A stretch of DNA of 64,000 bases from Leptotrichia massiliensis (GCF_900104625.1 NZ_FNVZ01000005.1:1426001-1490000); one strand, 5' to 3'. Positions 11,069 through 21,578 are shown, counted from the stretch's first letter. The notes: a model not told the origin generated them from the letters alone. Numbers and translations are program-made.

Positions 11069-11107
11069 AAAAAAAATACCACTCTTTAAATCAACAGCAG
11101 TATTTTT
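11069..11107 (-). terminator. Terminator after the GNAT gene
   Basis: AAAAATAC (11072-11079) pairs with GTATTTTT (11100-11107). On the minus strand the hairpin is followed by eight T residues, directly downstream of the stop at 11116. Confidence 0.65.
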
Positions 11108-11115
11108 CATCCAAA

Positions 11116-11703
11116 TCAATTTTGCCTATCCAATTTCATCATCATAACAACCAACCCATCTTTAGAAATAAAATTATCTATCTTCTCAAAGCCAAATTTT
11201 TTATAAAAATCTATAAGTTTCTCTGAATTTCTACATTCCAGCCAAACATATTTTGCATTTATCAATTCCTTTGCTTCTAATACTACATTAAATGCAGACG
11301 TAAGCAAATCTTTTCCTCTTATATGTTTTTTACTAGATAAATTATAATTTTTCCCTAATTGCCCAATTAAATAACTATTTACAATTATATGCCCATTTTC
11401 AAGTATTTGTCCACTTTGCATTAATTTTTTTCTTCTACTGTTACTTAATTTATCAACTCTTTCTTTAAATAAAATCAAACTTTTATTTGAAACAGCAAAA
11501 CATCCCAATAATAGATTATCATTATTAAAAATTAAATGTGTTGTTGAAATTGAATTTTTTTCAAAAAATGTAGCTTTATTATGTAAAAAAATTTCTATAT
11601 CCGTATTTCCCCTACTTTTAAATTTGCTTAAAACTTTATCTTGTAAATATTCTTCCGTATTATATTTTAACAAATCACTTATTGATAACCTCAATGTTTC
11701 CAT
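11116..11703 (-). CDS. GNAT acetyltransferase, possible TacT-like toxin
   Basis: A 195-residue protein with the GNAT fold in its second half. It has a strand YLIGQLGKNY, the acetyl-CoA loop KKHIRGKDLL, a helix of the SAFNVVLEAKEL type, and the terminal NSEKLIDFYKKFGFEKI signature. The order and spacing resemble TacT-type toxins that acetylate aminoacyl-tRNA, but the first 80 residues are atypical for them. Its start codon overlaps the stop of the small upstream gene (TAATG), a translational coupling common in toxin-antitoxin pairs. An ordinary acetyltransferase with a regulatory partner is the alternative. Confidence 0.6.
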   Translation of the reverse strand: METLRLSISDLLKYNTEEYLQDKVLSKFKSRGNTDIEIFLHNKATFFEKNSISTTHLIFNNDNLLLGCFAVSNKSLILFKERVDKLSNSRRKKLMQSGQILENGHIIVNSYLIGQLGKNYNLSSKKHIRGKDLLTSAFNVVLEAKELINAKYVWLECRNSEKLIDFYKKFGFEKIDNFISKDGLVVMMMKLDRQN

Positions 11704-11867
11704 TATTTCATCCCTAATATTTTCTTGATTCTTTTCTCATCGGTTATTTTCGTCACTTTAATATCTGTTAAATTCGGTTTTCTGTCATTCTCCAATGCTT
11801 TTATTAAACCATCTATCTCCTTATCAGTCTTAAACTCTGGCAATCTTAAAAAACTTGATGTAGCCAT
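11703..11867 (-). CDS. Small partner of the GNAT protein, possible antitoxin
   Basis: About 54 residues starting MATSSFLRLPEF at the ATG at 11867, behind a strong GGGAGG. The charged product ends in TDEKRIKKILGMK. It shows no clear HTH or ribbon-helix-helix, although the short N-terminal strand followed by helices could fit a mini DNA-binding antitoxin. It overlaps the downstream GNAT start by one base. The role is inferred from the gene pairing only. Confidence 0.55.
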   Translation of the reverse strand: MATSSFLRLPEFKTDKEIDGLIKALENDRKPNLTDIKVTKITDEKRIKKILGMK

Positions 11868-11977
11868 TTTTATTCCTCCCTTTTTTATTTTTACACTACA
11901 ATTATACAATAAAAATCTTTAAAAATCAACTTTTTTTAATTCTATTTTAATTAATATAAAAAAATTTTTGTAAATAA

Positions 11978-12021
11978 AAAACAACCAGACTCACTTATAA
12001 AAGTAAAAGAATGATTGTTTT
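11978..12021 (-). terminator. Terminator after the lipoprotein gene
   Basis: AAAACAA (11978-11984) pairs with TTGTTTT (12015-12021). On the minus strand the stem is followed by TTTATTT. It lies just past the stop at 12045. Confidence 0.45.
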
Positions 12022-12044
12022 ATTTAATAATTAAATTATTTTAT

Positions 12045-12689
12045 TTATTTATTTTGATTTCTAAGTTCTTCGGGTTTTTGTGTTAATCCAGTTGATGGTC
12101 CTGTCTCTGGTAATTCTACCGCTGTTTCTTCTTCAGCTCCACCAAGTGTGTTTAAGTTTGATAATGTTGTGTTTAATTTACCAAGTAACACATCAATATT
12201 TTCTGCTGTTAAAACTATTTTTTCTCCATTAGCTGTTTTCTTAACTACAAATTTTGTGACATTTTTTGATTTTGGTTTATCTTTTGCTTCAAGTTCTTCT
12301 TTAAATCTGTCATCAACTGACATTAAATGAGAACCGTTTCCTGAAAAAGTTTCTTGTGTCATTTTTTTGAAAACTTGTAAAAATATTTTTTCAACATCCA
12401 CATTTGTTACTTCTACTGTTACAATTGTTGTTTCATTATCTTGTTTTTCTGTCTTGACAATTTTATATTCAAGATTTTTTAATAATGTCTTGAAAAGTAA
12501 TTCTTGAATTTTATTGTTATACTTAACATCCAAGTTCCCCTCAAAACTATCATCAATCGCATATTTTGCCGCCTCTTTCATTTTTTCAGCTTTTACACTC
12601 TCAATAAATTTTGACACTGTTTTGTCAGGTCCTGACCCACAGCTAACTATGCACAAAAGCATAAAGATACCTAAAAGTATTTTTTTCAT
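12045..12689 (-). CDS. Lipoprotein of DUF4878/DUF5105 type
   Basis: The signal peptide ends in a lipobox (CIVSC), so the mature 195-residue protein should carry an N-terminal lipid. GPDKTVSKFIESVKAEKMKEAAKYA is typical of NTF2-like DUF4878/DUF5105 lipoproteins. The tail from about residue 185 (TAVELPETGPSTGLTQKPEELRNQNK) is Pro/Gly-rich and unstructured. It follows lpxD on the same strand with a gap of about 125 bp. Function unknown; an envelope role is likely. Confidence 0.65.
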   Translation of the reverse strand: MKKILLGIFMLLCIVSCGSGPDKTVSKFIESVKAEKMKEAAKYAIDDSFEGNLDVKYNNKIQELLFKTLLKNLEYKIVKTEKQDNETTIVTVEVTNVDVEKIFLQVFKKMTQETFSGNGSHLMSVDDRFKEELEAKDKPKSKNVTKFVVKKTANGEKIVLTAENIDVLLGKLNTTLSNLNTLGGAEEETAVELPETGPSTGLTQKPEELRNQNK

Positions 12690-12815
12690 CTATAACTCCC
12701 TTCTCTCTCTATTTATAATATTTTTTATTATCTGTTATTTATTCTACATCATTTGAATTAATAAGTCAAGGAAGTTTTCAAATTTCACAACTTTGATGTG
12801 CAAAATTTTATATTT

Positions 12816-13832
12816 TTATTTTTTTGCTTCCGTTTTTTCCAATTCTTTTTCCAGCTTTTTTATTCTTTTTACAAGTTCAGGAACTTTTCCCATCGCCATT
12901 TTTATTCTCAAGTCTTCTATATGTTCACGAAGCGGATAACCTGACATTTGCTTACCATCCGGCACATCATTAGTTACTCCAGATTTTGCGGCAATCACTA
13001 CATTGCTTCCAATTTTCAAGTGTCCTGCCACTCCAACCTGTCCTGCAAGAGTCGAATTATCTCCCACTTCCACACTTCCAGAAATACCAGTCTGAGCCAC
13101 AATCAGACAATTTTCTCCAATTATGTCATTATGGGCAATATGAACAAGATTATCAATTTTTGTACCTTTTTTTATAATTGTATCTCCAATTGCTCCTCTG
13201 TCAACACACGAATTTGCTCCAATTTCAACTTCTTCTCCCAATATTACGTGTCCAATTTGCTCAATTTTTACATTGTTTCCGTTAATTTTTACAAATCCAA
13301 ACCCGTCAGATCCTATCACAGCTCCCGGCTGCAAGATTGTACCTCTTCCAACTTTTGTAAATTCCCGTATTGTTACATTTGAATAAATTATACAGTCATC
13401 ACCTATTTCAGTTCCTTCAAAAATTGAAACATTTGGATAGATAACAACATTTTTTCCAATTTTTACATTATGTCCAATATAAGTGTTTATTTTTGATACA
13501 TTTGCACTTTCATCAATTTTTGCAGAATTTTCTATCTGATTTTCAAACGGTTGTAATTTAGGCTTAAAATAATTTAGCAATATCGGCATTAACTCTCTAG
13601 GATTACCTTTTACAACAATAAAAGTCTTATTTGCAGGTAAATTTGGCAAATTAGGAATAATCACAGCTCCTGCACTACATTTATCCATATTTTTTAACAT
13701 CTTTTCATCTGCCGCAAACGTTAATTCTTTCTCATTTGAATGAAAAAACGGAGCAATTCTTGTAAAACTTAACTCAGTATTTCCTTTTATTTCTCCATTT
13801 ATCAATTTTGCAATTTCTTTTATATCATACAT
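12816..13832 (-). CDS. lpxD: UDP-3-O-acylglucosamine N-acyltransferase
   Basis: Third step of lipid A synthesis: N-acylation of UDP-3-O-acyl-glucosamine. The first 100 residues form the uridine-binding domain. A left-handed beta-helix of hexapeptide repeats ([20 protein letters not shown] and similar) follows, with [12 protein letters not shown] holding the catalytic His, and a C-terminal coiled coil ([17 protein letters not shown]). The length (338 aa) fits. It lies downstream of bamA, the classic bamA-lpxD neighbourhood, and shows that the organism makes lipid A. Confidence 0.93.
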   Translation of the reverse strand: MYDIKEIAKLINGEIKGNTELSFTRIAPFFHSNEKELTFAADEKMLKNMDKCSAGAVIIPNLPNLPANKTFIVVKGNPRELMPILLNYFKPKLQPFENQIENSAKIDESANVSKINTYIGHNVKIGKNVVIYPNVSIFEGTEIGDDCIIYSNVTIREFTKVGRGTILQPGAVIGSDGFGFVKINGNNVKIEQIGHVILGEEVEIGANSCVDRGAIGDTIIKKGTKIDNLVHIAHNDIIGENCLIVAQTGISGSVEVGDNSTLAGQVGVAGHLKIGSNVVIAAKSGVTNDVPDGKQMSGYPLREHIEDLRIKMAMGKVPELVKRIKKLEKELEKTEAKK

Positions 13833-13881
13833 TTTGAACCTCTCCTTGCTTTGATTGTTAACAGTTATGAAATTTTTATAA

Positions 13882-13916
13882 AATTATAGGGATGAAATTA
13901 ATCACCCCCTATAATT
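13882..13916 (-). terminator. Hairpin between bamA and lpxD
   Basis: AATTATAGGG (13882-13891) and CCCTATAATT (13907-13916) form a perfect 10-bp stem followed by a T/A-rich tail on the minus strand. It may attenuate read-through from bamA into lpxD. Confidence 0.45.
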
Positions 13917-13950
13917 ATTTTTAGTTTATATTTTAGTTAGTCTGAAAAAA

Positions 13951-16278
13951 CTAGAATGATTGTCCAAAGCTAAAGTAGAATTTACCTTTATCTTTTTTCT
14001 CACCTTTTTTCTCAGGATCCATTGGCCAACCATAATCAAATCTTAATGGCCCAATTGGAGTATTCAATCTTACCCCAACTCCATAACCTTTTTTAAGATC
14101 TTTAAAGTCATGAGCATCTTTTCTGTTTGGTTTATAGATTTTTTTACCTGTAATTGGATCTCTTGAATCTTTTTGCCAAGCATTTCCTATATCAAAGAAT
14201 GCTACTAACTGCAATGTATCGTTAATTTTTGTTCTATTTTCAATAGTTGCATGGAATTTATCAAATCCATCAAACGCACTATAATCATATCCACGTACAG
14301 ATTCAGCTCCACCTATGCTAAATCTTAATGCTTCTGGAGTTCCACTTCCTGTTGTTCCCCAAGCTGCTCTATACGCCATTACATTTTTTTCACCAAAGAA
14401 TGTTGGATGGTAAGCTCTTAAATCTGTTTCAAACTGATCGTATTTTCTAGGATCTTTTATAAGTTCTCCTCTTTCATACGACATTGTTGCATACAATCCT
14501 TTTGTAGGGCTGAACTTATTATCTCTTGTATCTAAAGTAATTGTTGGTCCCATTGCAAACAATTTATATTTATCATTTACTTTTTTATTTCCAAACAATT
14601 CTTTATAATTATCATATCTTGCAGAGAAACTTACTCCAATATCTTTATTAAGACCCTTACCAATTGTCCAACGAGTTCCGTATTTCTTAACTTTTTCTAC
14701 TTCATCAGCTTCAGCATTGTCATCTACTGATTGAGTCCAATAAACTGCTCCTCCAAGTTGAACTTGCTCAGTTCCTTTTAACCAAGGATCAAACCAGCTA
14801 AGTTCAAATGTCTTATCTCCTTTATTTGAAGCTGAAAGTGTAAGTGAAGCATCTTGTCCTCTTCCTAAGAAGTTTGAATCTGATAATTTAAGTTCTCCTA
14901 CTAATCCAACTGAAGTTCCGTAAGAAATAGTTCCATTAATTGACGTAGTTGGACGTTCTTCCACAAGTAATTTTATAACTCTTGCATTTGGATCATTTTC
15001 TTTTCCTTCAATTGACGGTACTATCTTAGTAAACATTCCTGTTCTATAAAGTTCTTTTACTGTACTTTCAATATTTTTCTCTTGGAAAATTTGCCCTGGT
15101 TTTAATTCTTGATATCTTTCAAATACATAAGGTTTTGTTCTTAAAGTCGAACGTTTTGAGGATTGTCTTTCGTTATCATTTTTTTCTGGTGCTTTTTCAA
15201 ATGTAACAGAATCAACAACTCCTTCTGTCAATCCGATATTTACAACTCCTTCATTTGAAACATTTATTGTTTCAACTCTCGCTAAAGAGTATCCATCTTT
15301 AGCATACAATTTAAGAATTCCATTATCGTCTGGATTCAATAAATTACCATTTAAGATTTCTCCTCTTTTTATACCTAATGCTTTTTCTAGCTCTTCATCT
15401 TTATAAAGAGTATTTCCTTCAAAATTTATACTTTGTACATCTGGATTTTCTTGAACTTGGTAAACTATAGAAACTGTATTATCAGCTTTTCTGTCAATTT
15501 TTGGTTCAACTGTTGCAAAATATCCTGATTTGAATATTTTTTGTGCTCCATCCACTGCTCTTTGCGGTATAAAAATATCTCCTGCTTTAATTGGTAAATC
15601 TTTTAAATGTTCTGCCTTATCACGTTTGTTTGTACCTTCAATATCTACATTTGCTACTGTATATTCTGTTTCTTTTTGCATTTCTTCTTGCATTCTTTGT
15701 CTTTGCAGAACTGTTCCAGCATTTTCTACTTCTGCAACTTGAACTTCTATATTTACCACATTTCCACGAATTCTTGGAATAACATTAGCTTCTGCTACAT
15801 ATCCCAATCTTTTAAGTGCTAAATAAATATCACTTAAAGTTTTATTTGAATAAGTATCTCCTGTTTTTACAGGCATTTCAGGTATTAAAACATCTGGTGT
15901 AATTTCATTCAATTTTGTAAATTGAATTGCTCCAATTGTTAAATCTTCTCTTGCCTGTTCCTGAGCTTCAAAGATGTTGTTATTTTTTCGATTTCTTCTT
16001 GCTTCTTTTCTTTTTTCTTTTTTTCTTTTTTTCTTCACTTTTTCTGATAATTGATTAGCCATATCAATTTCGTCTTGACTATATCTAATTTTAACATCTG
16101 ATATCTCATCATTTTGCTCTTCAGTTCCAGTAGTACTTGTTGTTGTACTGCTATCGGCTAACTCTTTTCCAATTATCCCGCTTTTTTCTTCAGCTTGCGA
16201 CAAATTATTTACAGATACAAATAATGTTACCGCAATAATCAAAGCATAAATTTTATTTTTTACTTTTTGTTTTGACAT
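13951..16278 (-). CDS. bamA: Outer membrane protein assembly factor BamA
   Basis: Omp85-family insertase of 775 aa. Order: signal peptide (IYALIIAVTLFVSVNNLSQA), a Lys/Arg-rich linker near residues 75-100 unusual for the family, a string of POTRA domains up to about residue 430, then a 16-strand barrel with the conserved loop-6 motif AESVRGYDYSAF. The protein ends in FSFGQSF with the terminal Phe of outer-membrane barrels. It lies nine bases downstream of the TamB-like gene, so the two are very likely co-transcribed as an envelope-biogenesis operon with lpxD behind. Confidence 0.93.
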   Translation of the reverse strand: MSKQKVKNKIYALIIAVTLFVSVNNLSQAEEKSGIIGKELADSSTTTSTTGTEEQNDEISDVKIRYSQDEIDMANQLSEKVKKKRKKEKRKEARRNRKNNNIFEAQEQAREDLTIGAIQFTKLNEITPDVLIPEMPVKTGDTYSNKTLSDIYLALKRLGYVAEANVIPRIRGNVVNIEVQVAEVENAGTVLQRQRMQEEMQKETEYTVANVDIEGTNKRDKAEHLKDLPIKAGDIFIPQRAVDGAQKIFKSGYFATVEPKIDRKADNTVSIVYQVQENPDVQSINFEGNTLYKDEELEKALGIKRGEILNGNLLNPDDNGILKLYAKDGYSLARVETINVSNEGVVNIGLTEGVVDSVTFEKAPEKNDNERQSSKRSTLRTKPYVFERYQELKPGQIFQEKNIESTVKELYRTGMFTKIVPSIEGKENDPNARVIKLLVEERPTTSINGTISYGTSVGLVGELKLSDSNFLGRGQDASLTLSASNKGDKTFELSWFDPWLKGTEQVQLGGAVYWTQSVDDNAEADEVEKVKKYGTRWTIGKGLNKDIGVSFSARYDNYKELFGNKKVNDKYKLFAMGPTITLDTRDNKFSPTKGLYATMSYERGELIKDPRKYDQFETDLRAYHPTFFGEKNVMAYRAAWGTTGSGTPEALRFSIGGAESVRGYDYSAFDGFDKFHATIENRTKINDTLQLVAFFDIGNAWQKDSRDPITGKKIYKPNRKDAHDFKDLKKGYGVGVRLNTPIGPLRFDYGWPMDPEKKGEKKDKGKFYFSFGQSF

Positions 16279-16286
16279 TTTTCCTC

Positions 16287-19200
16287 CTATTTTTTTAATG
16301 TATCAAGTTTTTTCTTCCTAAATATTTTTCTTAAAATATCTCCGAATGTATTATCTCTAGTTGAAAAATCAATTCCAAAATAATAATTTACTCTTGCTCC
16401 ATTGCTCATATTAGTGCTGGCTCTACTTCTATTAATACTCTCTCCTCCAAGCCGTAAATCTAAGTTGTTTGTAACACTATAGCTTAACCATGCGTTATAT
16501 CCCATTGGTTTTTTTTCCTCAGATTTTGAAGTCTGGTATGGAAATTTAAATGAAGCATTCCAGAATAACTTGTCTTTATAAATATTATCCTGAAGTGTAA
16601 CTGTTGTTGCAGCACTATATTCTCCTGTTCTGTTTGAATGATCCACATTTGTTGAAACAGAAAATTTTGATATTCCAAGTGCCTCACTAATTTTACCAGT
16701 TACTGACGAAAAAATCAACTCATTTAATGCACTATTAACAAGAGAACCTGCAACTACTAATCCGTCAGCTGAATTTTCTTCAGTAGCTCCTCCTTTTTTT
16801 TCGCCATTTCCAACTACAGTATTAAATGCGAGCAATGACACAATTTCTTCTTTTGATTTCCCTGATGATGATGAAAATTTAATATCAGGTTTACTTACAT
16901 TTCCACTTACATTTATTTCTATTCTATCTCCGTTTATTACTGTACTTGCATCAAATATTACAAATGGATCCGATACGGAGCTCGCTGCACCGTTAGTAGA
17001 TGGAGCAAATCTTATTTGTGCACCATCTATTTTGAAATCATTTCCATTTACAGAAAATGATCCTCTTGTAATAGAGTAATCTCCATCTATTCCAACTTCA
17101 CCACCAGAATATGAAACTTCTGAAGAACCTCTTATCGTTCCTTTTATATTTCGTACAATACTTACATTTGGAATTTTTAGTTTAACATTATTTCCAGCTA
17201 TTACATTCAAACTAACTGTATACTGTTTTAATATTTTATCAATAACTTCTTCTACAATTCCCTCAACAATTGTCTTATCTTGAGCTTTCTTAGTTTTAGC
17301 TTCCTCTGATAAGTTTTCTGTTTCAGATTTTGAATTAAAGTCTGGTAATTCTCTTATTTCGGCATCATCTACAACCAAATCTCCAAACAATCTATTTTCT
17401 GTAAATATCAAGTTTCCTGTAAGTGCAAAGTCAATTCCTTTTCCGTAATGAAGTCCAACTTTATTAAGTGCAGCATTTAATTCAAATTTTCCTAATTCTA
17501 GACGTTTTGTCTGCATAAAATCAGCAGGAATCGTTGGAACATCTAAATCTCCTGTCACTTTAAAAGTTCCTCCATTGTATCCACCATCAAGACGATTTAC
17601 AACAAATTTATTATTTTGTAAATCAATATTGGCATTTACATTATCCACAAGTGTTAATTTATCTTTTGTCTTATAATTAAAATTATCTAGTAAAATATGC
17701 CCTGTTGTAGAATTATTTGAGAAAATTGCATCTATATTTGCAATCCCTCTCGCCTGCTCAACATCTTTATTAACTCCTAAGAAGTCCAAATTAAAGTCTT
17801 TAGCAAGCATCGAAACATTATACTGTATAGGTGTAAATTGAATATATCCGTTTAACAACAATGGATTGTGTTCATATTCCAAATAAAACTGCCCAATGTT
17901 TAAAGCTTTTTCATTGGCTTGTAAATCAATATCCACTTTATTCACTGGAAAACCACTAAGTTTTATTTCATCTGACTGTATTTGAAGACCTGTTGTAAAG
18001 TTCTCAAAATTTCCACGATACATAAATCCGATGTCTATATCTCCACTGTATCCCTTATTTTTCAAATCCTGCACTGAATCAAGCGAAAACTTCTGTTTTT
18101 CCAACTTATAATCAATATCTACATTTGCCAAATCAAATTTAGTCTGTGTTTCAAATAATGTTTCTTCATTATCTCCAACAAATCTAAGTTTTTGCAAATC
18201 GAATGTCCCATATTTGAATAACTTGTCTACATTTCCATTAGAATATTCAAGTTCTGCAACAATCTGCGGAATTTTATAAGTTTTAAAACTCATATTCCCA
18301 AGAATTACTTGTCCTGCCAGATTAAAATTATTCAAATCTCCTTTTAAACTAAGATTTGATTTTGTTCCAAAAGTCAATTCCTTCATTTCCAAAAGTTTTG
18401 GAATATCAGGTTCGTTTAAACTAAGTCCAATATCTGAAATTCCAGTTTTCAAATCATATGTTCCATACAGGCTATTTTCACGTAAAGTTACATTTTCGAA
18501 ATTTACAACCCCATCCTTTATTCTAAGATATGCATTTGTGTCACCTACATAATTTGAATTTATTGATGTTATTGCAGATGGCATTGTTATTTCTCCTGAA
18601 AGTTTGTCAATTGTTCCTGATAAATTAGCATCCAATGTTCCAACTTTCAAATTAACCTTAGGCCCTGCAGTATTATAAATCATATAATCTCTTAATCCTG
18701 CATTTACATTGATTTTCCCAGTTTTCATATCAAATTTTCCACTAGCATTCAAATTTTCATTTTGGATACTTGTAATATTTACAACGTTATCTTTTATTCT
18801 CAAGTTTCCACTGACATTTTTAAGTCGCTGGTAACCAAACCACAGTTCATCCATATTTGTATTAACTGTTATATCCATATTTGCCAAATCATTGATTTTT
18901 CCACTTGCATGAAGATTTTCATATTCTCCAATATATTCTCCATACGGACTGTAAAGTTGATATGATCCAGAAATTTTATCTCCACTTCCACTAATTCTAG
19001 CTGTAAGTGTTGCAGGCAATTTCGCTTTATCTAATCCTTTGAAATTATAACCATTTGCTCTTAACAATTTTGCAATATCTATATTTTTAGGTAATTTCAA
19101 TGAATAAGAATGTTTCATATTCGAACTTGTAGTTCCCGAAATATTTACTATTCCACCACCTTTTATCCCAGCTGTTCCACTTATATTGTAATTCCCGTTA

Positions 19201-20885
19201 TGAATTTTTACATTGGCATTAATAGTATTTACAAACGGCATTGACAAATCCTTTATTTTCGCATTAATTTGTCCTGAACGAAGCATATTTTTTTCATTAA
19301 ACTTCACAATTAAATTACTAACATCAGGATTAACTGTATAAGTCTTTCCACCATAATTTACAGTGAAATAACCACTACTATTGGCATTTACCACAACTGT
19401 CTGTGTATGTGGATTTACTGTATATCTTCCATTTAAAACATTGGATCTTACTGTTCCTGTTACAATATTTTTAGAAGATATATCAGCCCTTCCAGTAACT
19501 TTCTTGATACTAAAATCTGATCCTAGATTATTTAAAACATAATCTCCTGTTCCAGTTTTCTTTTTCAAATCATACACAAATTTTGAAACTTTAATATCTT
19601 CATTCACTTTAAATCCTGAAAAATTTTCATTAAATACAAATGATGTATCAGTTAAAGTCAATTTTTCATCAGCAATTTTCATAGCAGTTTTTATATTCTG
19701 AAAATTATAGTTTGAAATTTTTATGTTATCTGAAGAAAATTTTCCATCAAGTGTAGCTTTCTTACTTTTGGTATTAACATTTACTTCAAGATTTCCAGTA
19801 ACATTACCTTGTGCTGTAAACTTACTATCTTTAATTATCTTATATCTTGCAACTTCTTCAAAAGGTAAATTCTCAGTAACAAGTTTTAAATTTATCTTCT
19901 GATCTTGAACGAGATAGTTTAATACTAGAGATACTGGACTTTCGCTTAATTTTGTGTCAGCATTTACCGTAATTTTGTCTTTTTTCAAATCAATTAAGGC
20001 ATTTACCCCTTCAATATCGCCATCCAAGTCAACATATTTTAGTTTTCCATTTCGGATTTTCAGATTTCCTAAAGCGTTCATTGTCTTTTTAGCTTTATCA
20101 TTTTCCAGTTTCAGTACACCATTTAATATTCCAGATTTTGCACTAATCATATCAAGTGGCACATACTGCCCCAGTTCCTCTGTTATTGCAACATTTTCAA
20201 AACCAAAATTCAGACGAAATTCCTTTCTTCTCTCATCACTGTTCTTCATCTTATCAAACATCGAATAAATCGACTGTTTTGACTTGATAAGCTGTTTTAA
20301 TTCAATCTTTAATGTTTCCACTGTTCCATCTTCATTTTTATTTCCCAAACCTTTTGCAAAAAGTGAAAAACCACGAGATTTTGTAGCTTCCAGCCGTCCA
20401 TTTACTTTTGTCAGTTTTTTTGATATTTTTTTATTAAAACTTATATCTGTATAATTTAAAGTTGCATTATGAATATGAAGCTTTCCAATTCTACTCGTAG
20501 GATCAAATGTTTTTGGTTTTTTCGGTTGTGGCTTTATAACGTGAAAAATATTAAAATCATTATCTTTTCTACGCTCCAAATTTACAGTTCCATTGTAAAT
20601 ATCAATCCTATTAAGCCGTGTTGGCATAAGAAGACTTATTCCCGCAGTAGTTTTTTTCCCGTCAATAACAACATTTCCAGCCATATCTTTAACTTTAAGA
20701 TCATTAACCTGAAGTTTATTAAATCCTATCAGTTTAACATCTTTAAACTCAACATTTAATCCGCTACTTTTCAAAATCGAAGTCAGCATACCCTTAAAGT
20801 TTTTGGTAGAGATATAAAACTTTAATGCAAATAAAGACAATAGAAGAAAAATAAATATAATTAAAGATTTCTTTATGTATTTCAT
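16287..20885 (-). CDS. tamB: TamB-type translocation/assembly module protein (AsmA-like)
   Basis: A giant periplasm-spanning protein of about 1,530 aa. An N-terminal signal anchor (KYIKKSLIIFIFLLLSLFALKFY) is followed by very long beta-rich repeats typical of lipid-transport grooves. The C-terminal TamB/DUF490 domain includes the GDYSITRGSFSVNG and SLLAFNTVVG-type motifs. It partners an Omp85 protein; here that is BamA next door, as no separate TamA is seen. The start is uncertain: the ATG at 20885 opens directly into the anchor and has GAGGAGG 14 bases upstream, while an ATG at 20939 has a poor site and adds 18 residues. Confidence 0.88.
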   Translation of the reverse strand: MKYIKKSLIIFIFLLLSLFALKFYISTKNFKGMLTSILKSSGLNVEFKDVKLIGFNKLQVNDLKVKDMAGNVVIDGKKTTAGISLLMPTRLNRIDIYNGTVNLERRKDNDFNIFHVIKPQPKKPKTFDPTSRIGKLHIHNATLNYTDISFNKKISKKLTKVNGRLEATKSRGFSLFAKGLGNKNEDGTVETLKIELKQLIKSKQSIYSMFDKMKNSDERRKEFRLNFGFENVAITEELGQYVPLDMISAKSGILNGVLKLENDKAKKTMNALGNLKIRNGKLKYVDLDGDIEGVNALIDLKKDKITVNADTKLSESPVSLVLNYLVQDQKINLKLVTENLPFEEVARYKIIKDSKFTAQGNVTGNLEVNVNTKSKKATLDGKFSSDNIKISNYNFQNIKTAMKIADEKLTLTDTSFVFNENFSGFKVNEDIKVSKFVYDLKKKTGTGDYVLNNLGSDFSIKKVTGRADISSKNIVTGTVRSNVLNGRYTVNPHTQTVVVNANSSGYFTVNYGGKTYTVNPDVSNLIVKFNEKNMLRSGQINAKIKDLSMPFVNTINANVKIHNGNYNISGTAGIKGGGIVNISGTTSSNMKHSYSLKLPKNIDIAKLLRANGYNFKGLDKAKLPATLTARISGSGDKISGSYQLYSPYGEYIGEYENLHASGKINDLANMDITVNTNMDELWFGYQRLKNVSGNLRIKDNVVNITSIQNENLNASGKFDMKTGKINVNAGLRDYMIYNTAGPKVNLKVGTLDANLSGTIDKLSGEITMPSAITSINSNYVGDTNAYLRIKDGVVNFENVTLRENSLYGTYDLKTGISDIGLSLNEPDIPKLLEMKELTFGTKSNLSLKGDLNNFNLAGQVILGNMSFKTYKIPQIVAELEYSNGNVDKLFKYGTFDLQKLRFVGDNEETLFETQTKFDLANVDIDYKLEKQKFSLDSVQDLKNKGYSGDIDIGFMYRGNFENFTTGLQIQSDEIKLSGFPVNKVDIDLQANEKALNIGQFYLEYEHNPLLLNGYIQFTPIQYNVSMLAKDFNLDFLGVNKDVEQARGIANIDAIFSNNSTTGHILLDNFNYKTKDKLTLVDNVNANIDLQNNKFVVNRLDGGYNGGTFKVTGDLDVPTIPADFMQTKRLELGKFELNAALNKVGLHYGKGIDFALTGNLIFTENRLFGDLVVDDAEIRELPDFNSKSETENLSEEAKTKKAQDKTIVEGIVEEVIDKILKQYTVSLNVIAGNNVKLKIPNVSIVRNIKGTIRGSSEVSYSGGEVGIDGDYSITRGSFSVNGNDFKIDGAQIRFAPSTNGAASSVSDPFVIFDASTVINGDRIEINVSGNVSKPDIKFSSSSGKSKEEIVSLLAFNTVVGNGEKKGGATEENSADGLVVAGSLVNSALNELIFSSVTGKISEALGISKFSVSTNVDHSNRTGEYSAATTVTLQDNIYKDKLFWNASFKFPYQTSKSEEKKPMGYNAWLSYSVTNNLDLRLGGESINRSRASTNMSNGARVNYYFGIDFSTRDNTFGDILRKIFRKKKLDTLKK

Positions 20886-21095
20886 CTCACGTTTTTTTAC
20901 CTCCTCTTCTAGTATTTTGAAAAGGATAATTATTTTCATTGTCCTAATTTTCCATTTTTTTTAACATTTCTTTCTAATTTTTATAATCAAAAGAAACTAT
21001 CCTTTTTATTTTACCACAATTTTACATAAAAATCTATTATTATATGTGTTTTTTTAACTTAGAGTTTTGTTTTTTTAATTTTATTAAAAAACAAA

Positions 21096-21124
21096 AGAGC
21101 TATCTCAAACTTAAAGATAACTCT
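21096..21124 (-). terminator. Terminator of the pxpBC-accB operon
   Basis: AGAGCTATCT (21096-21105) pairs with AGATAACTCT (21115-21124) with one G-T pair. On the minus strand it is followed by a T-rich tail. It closes the operon after the biotin carrier protein. Confidence 0.65.
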
Positions 21125-21161
21125 AAAATTGTTACTTTTTTATAATATTCTTATTCTAAAA

Positions 21162-21578
21162 TTATATTTTTTTTACTCTAAATAACGGCTGACCGTATTC
21201 CACTTTCTGTTCATTGCTCACGAGTACAGCTTCTATTTCACAGTCAAAATCACAGTTTATTTCATTCATTAGTTTCATTGCTTCTACAATACATACTGGT
21301 TGCCCTTTTTTTACAGTATCGCCTACTCGCACGAAAGCTGGAGTTTCTGGAGAAGCTGCTGAATAAAAAGTTCCTACTATTGGTGAAGTGATAAAACTTT
21401 CCTCATCTGGCTCTTCCACAATTTCGACTTTTTTTTCTATATTTTTTGAAATACTTTGAATTTCTATATTATTTTCACGCTTTAAATTGATTTTTAAATT
21501 TCCTTCTTCAACTGTAATTTCTTTAAGCGTTGATTTTTCTATAATTTCTACTAATTTTTCAATTTGTTCTAAATCCAT
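21162..21578 (-). CDS. accB: Biotin carboxyl carrier protein (AccB-like)
   Basis: A 138-residue carrier with the biotinylation motif VEAMKLMNEI and the usual lipoyl/biotinyl fold (FITSPIVGTFYSAASPE, VRVGDTVKKGQPVCIVEAMK). The N-terminal part (MDLEQIEKLVEIIEKSTLKEITVEEG) is standard for AccB. The ATG at 21578 follows AAAGGA. It is the last gene of an operon with pxpC and pxpB, so it may serve the carboxyltransferase-like PxpC rather than, or in addition to, acetyl-CoA carboxylase. No accC lies next to it. Confidence 0.9.
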   Translation of the reverse strand: MDLEQIEKLVEIIEKSTLKEITVEEGNLKINLKRENNIEIQSISKNIEKKVEIVEEPDEESFITSPIVGTFYSAASPETPAFVRVGDTVKKGQPVCIVEAMKLMNEINCDFDCEIEAVLVSNEQKVEYGQPLFRVKKI

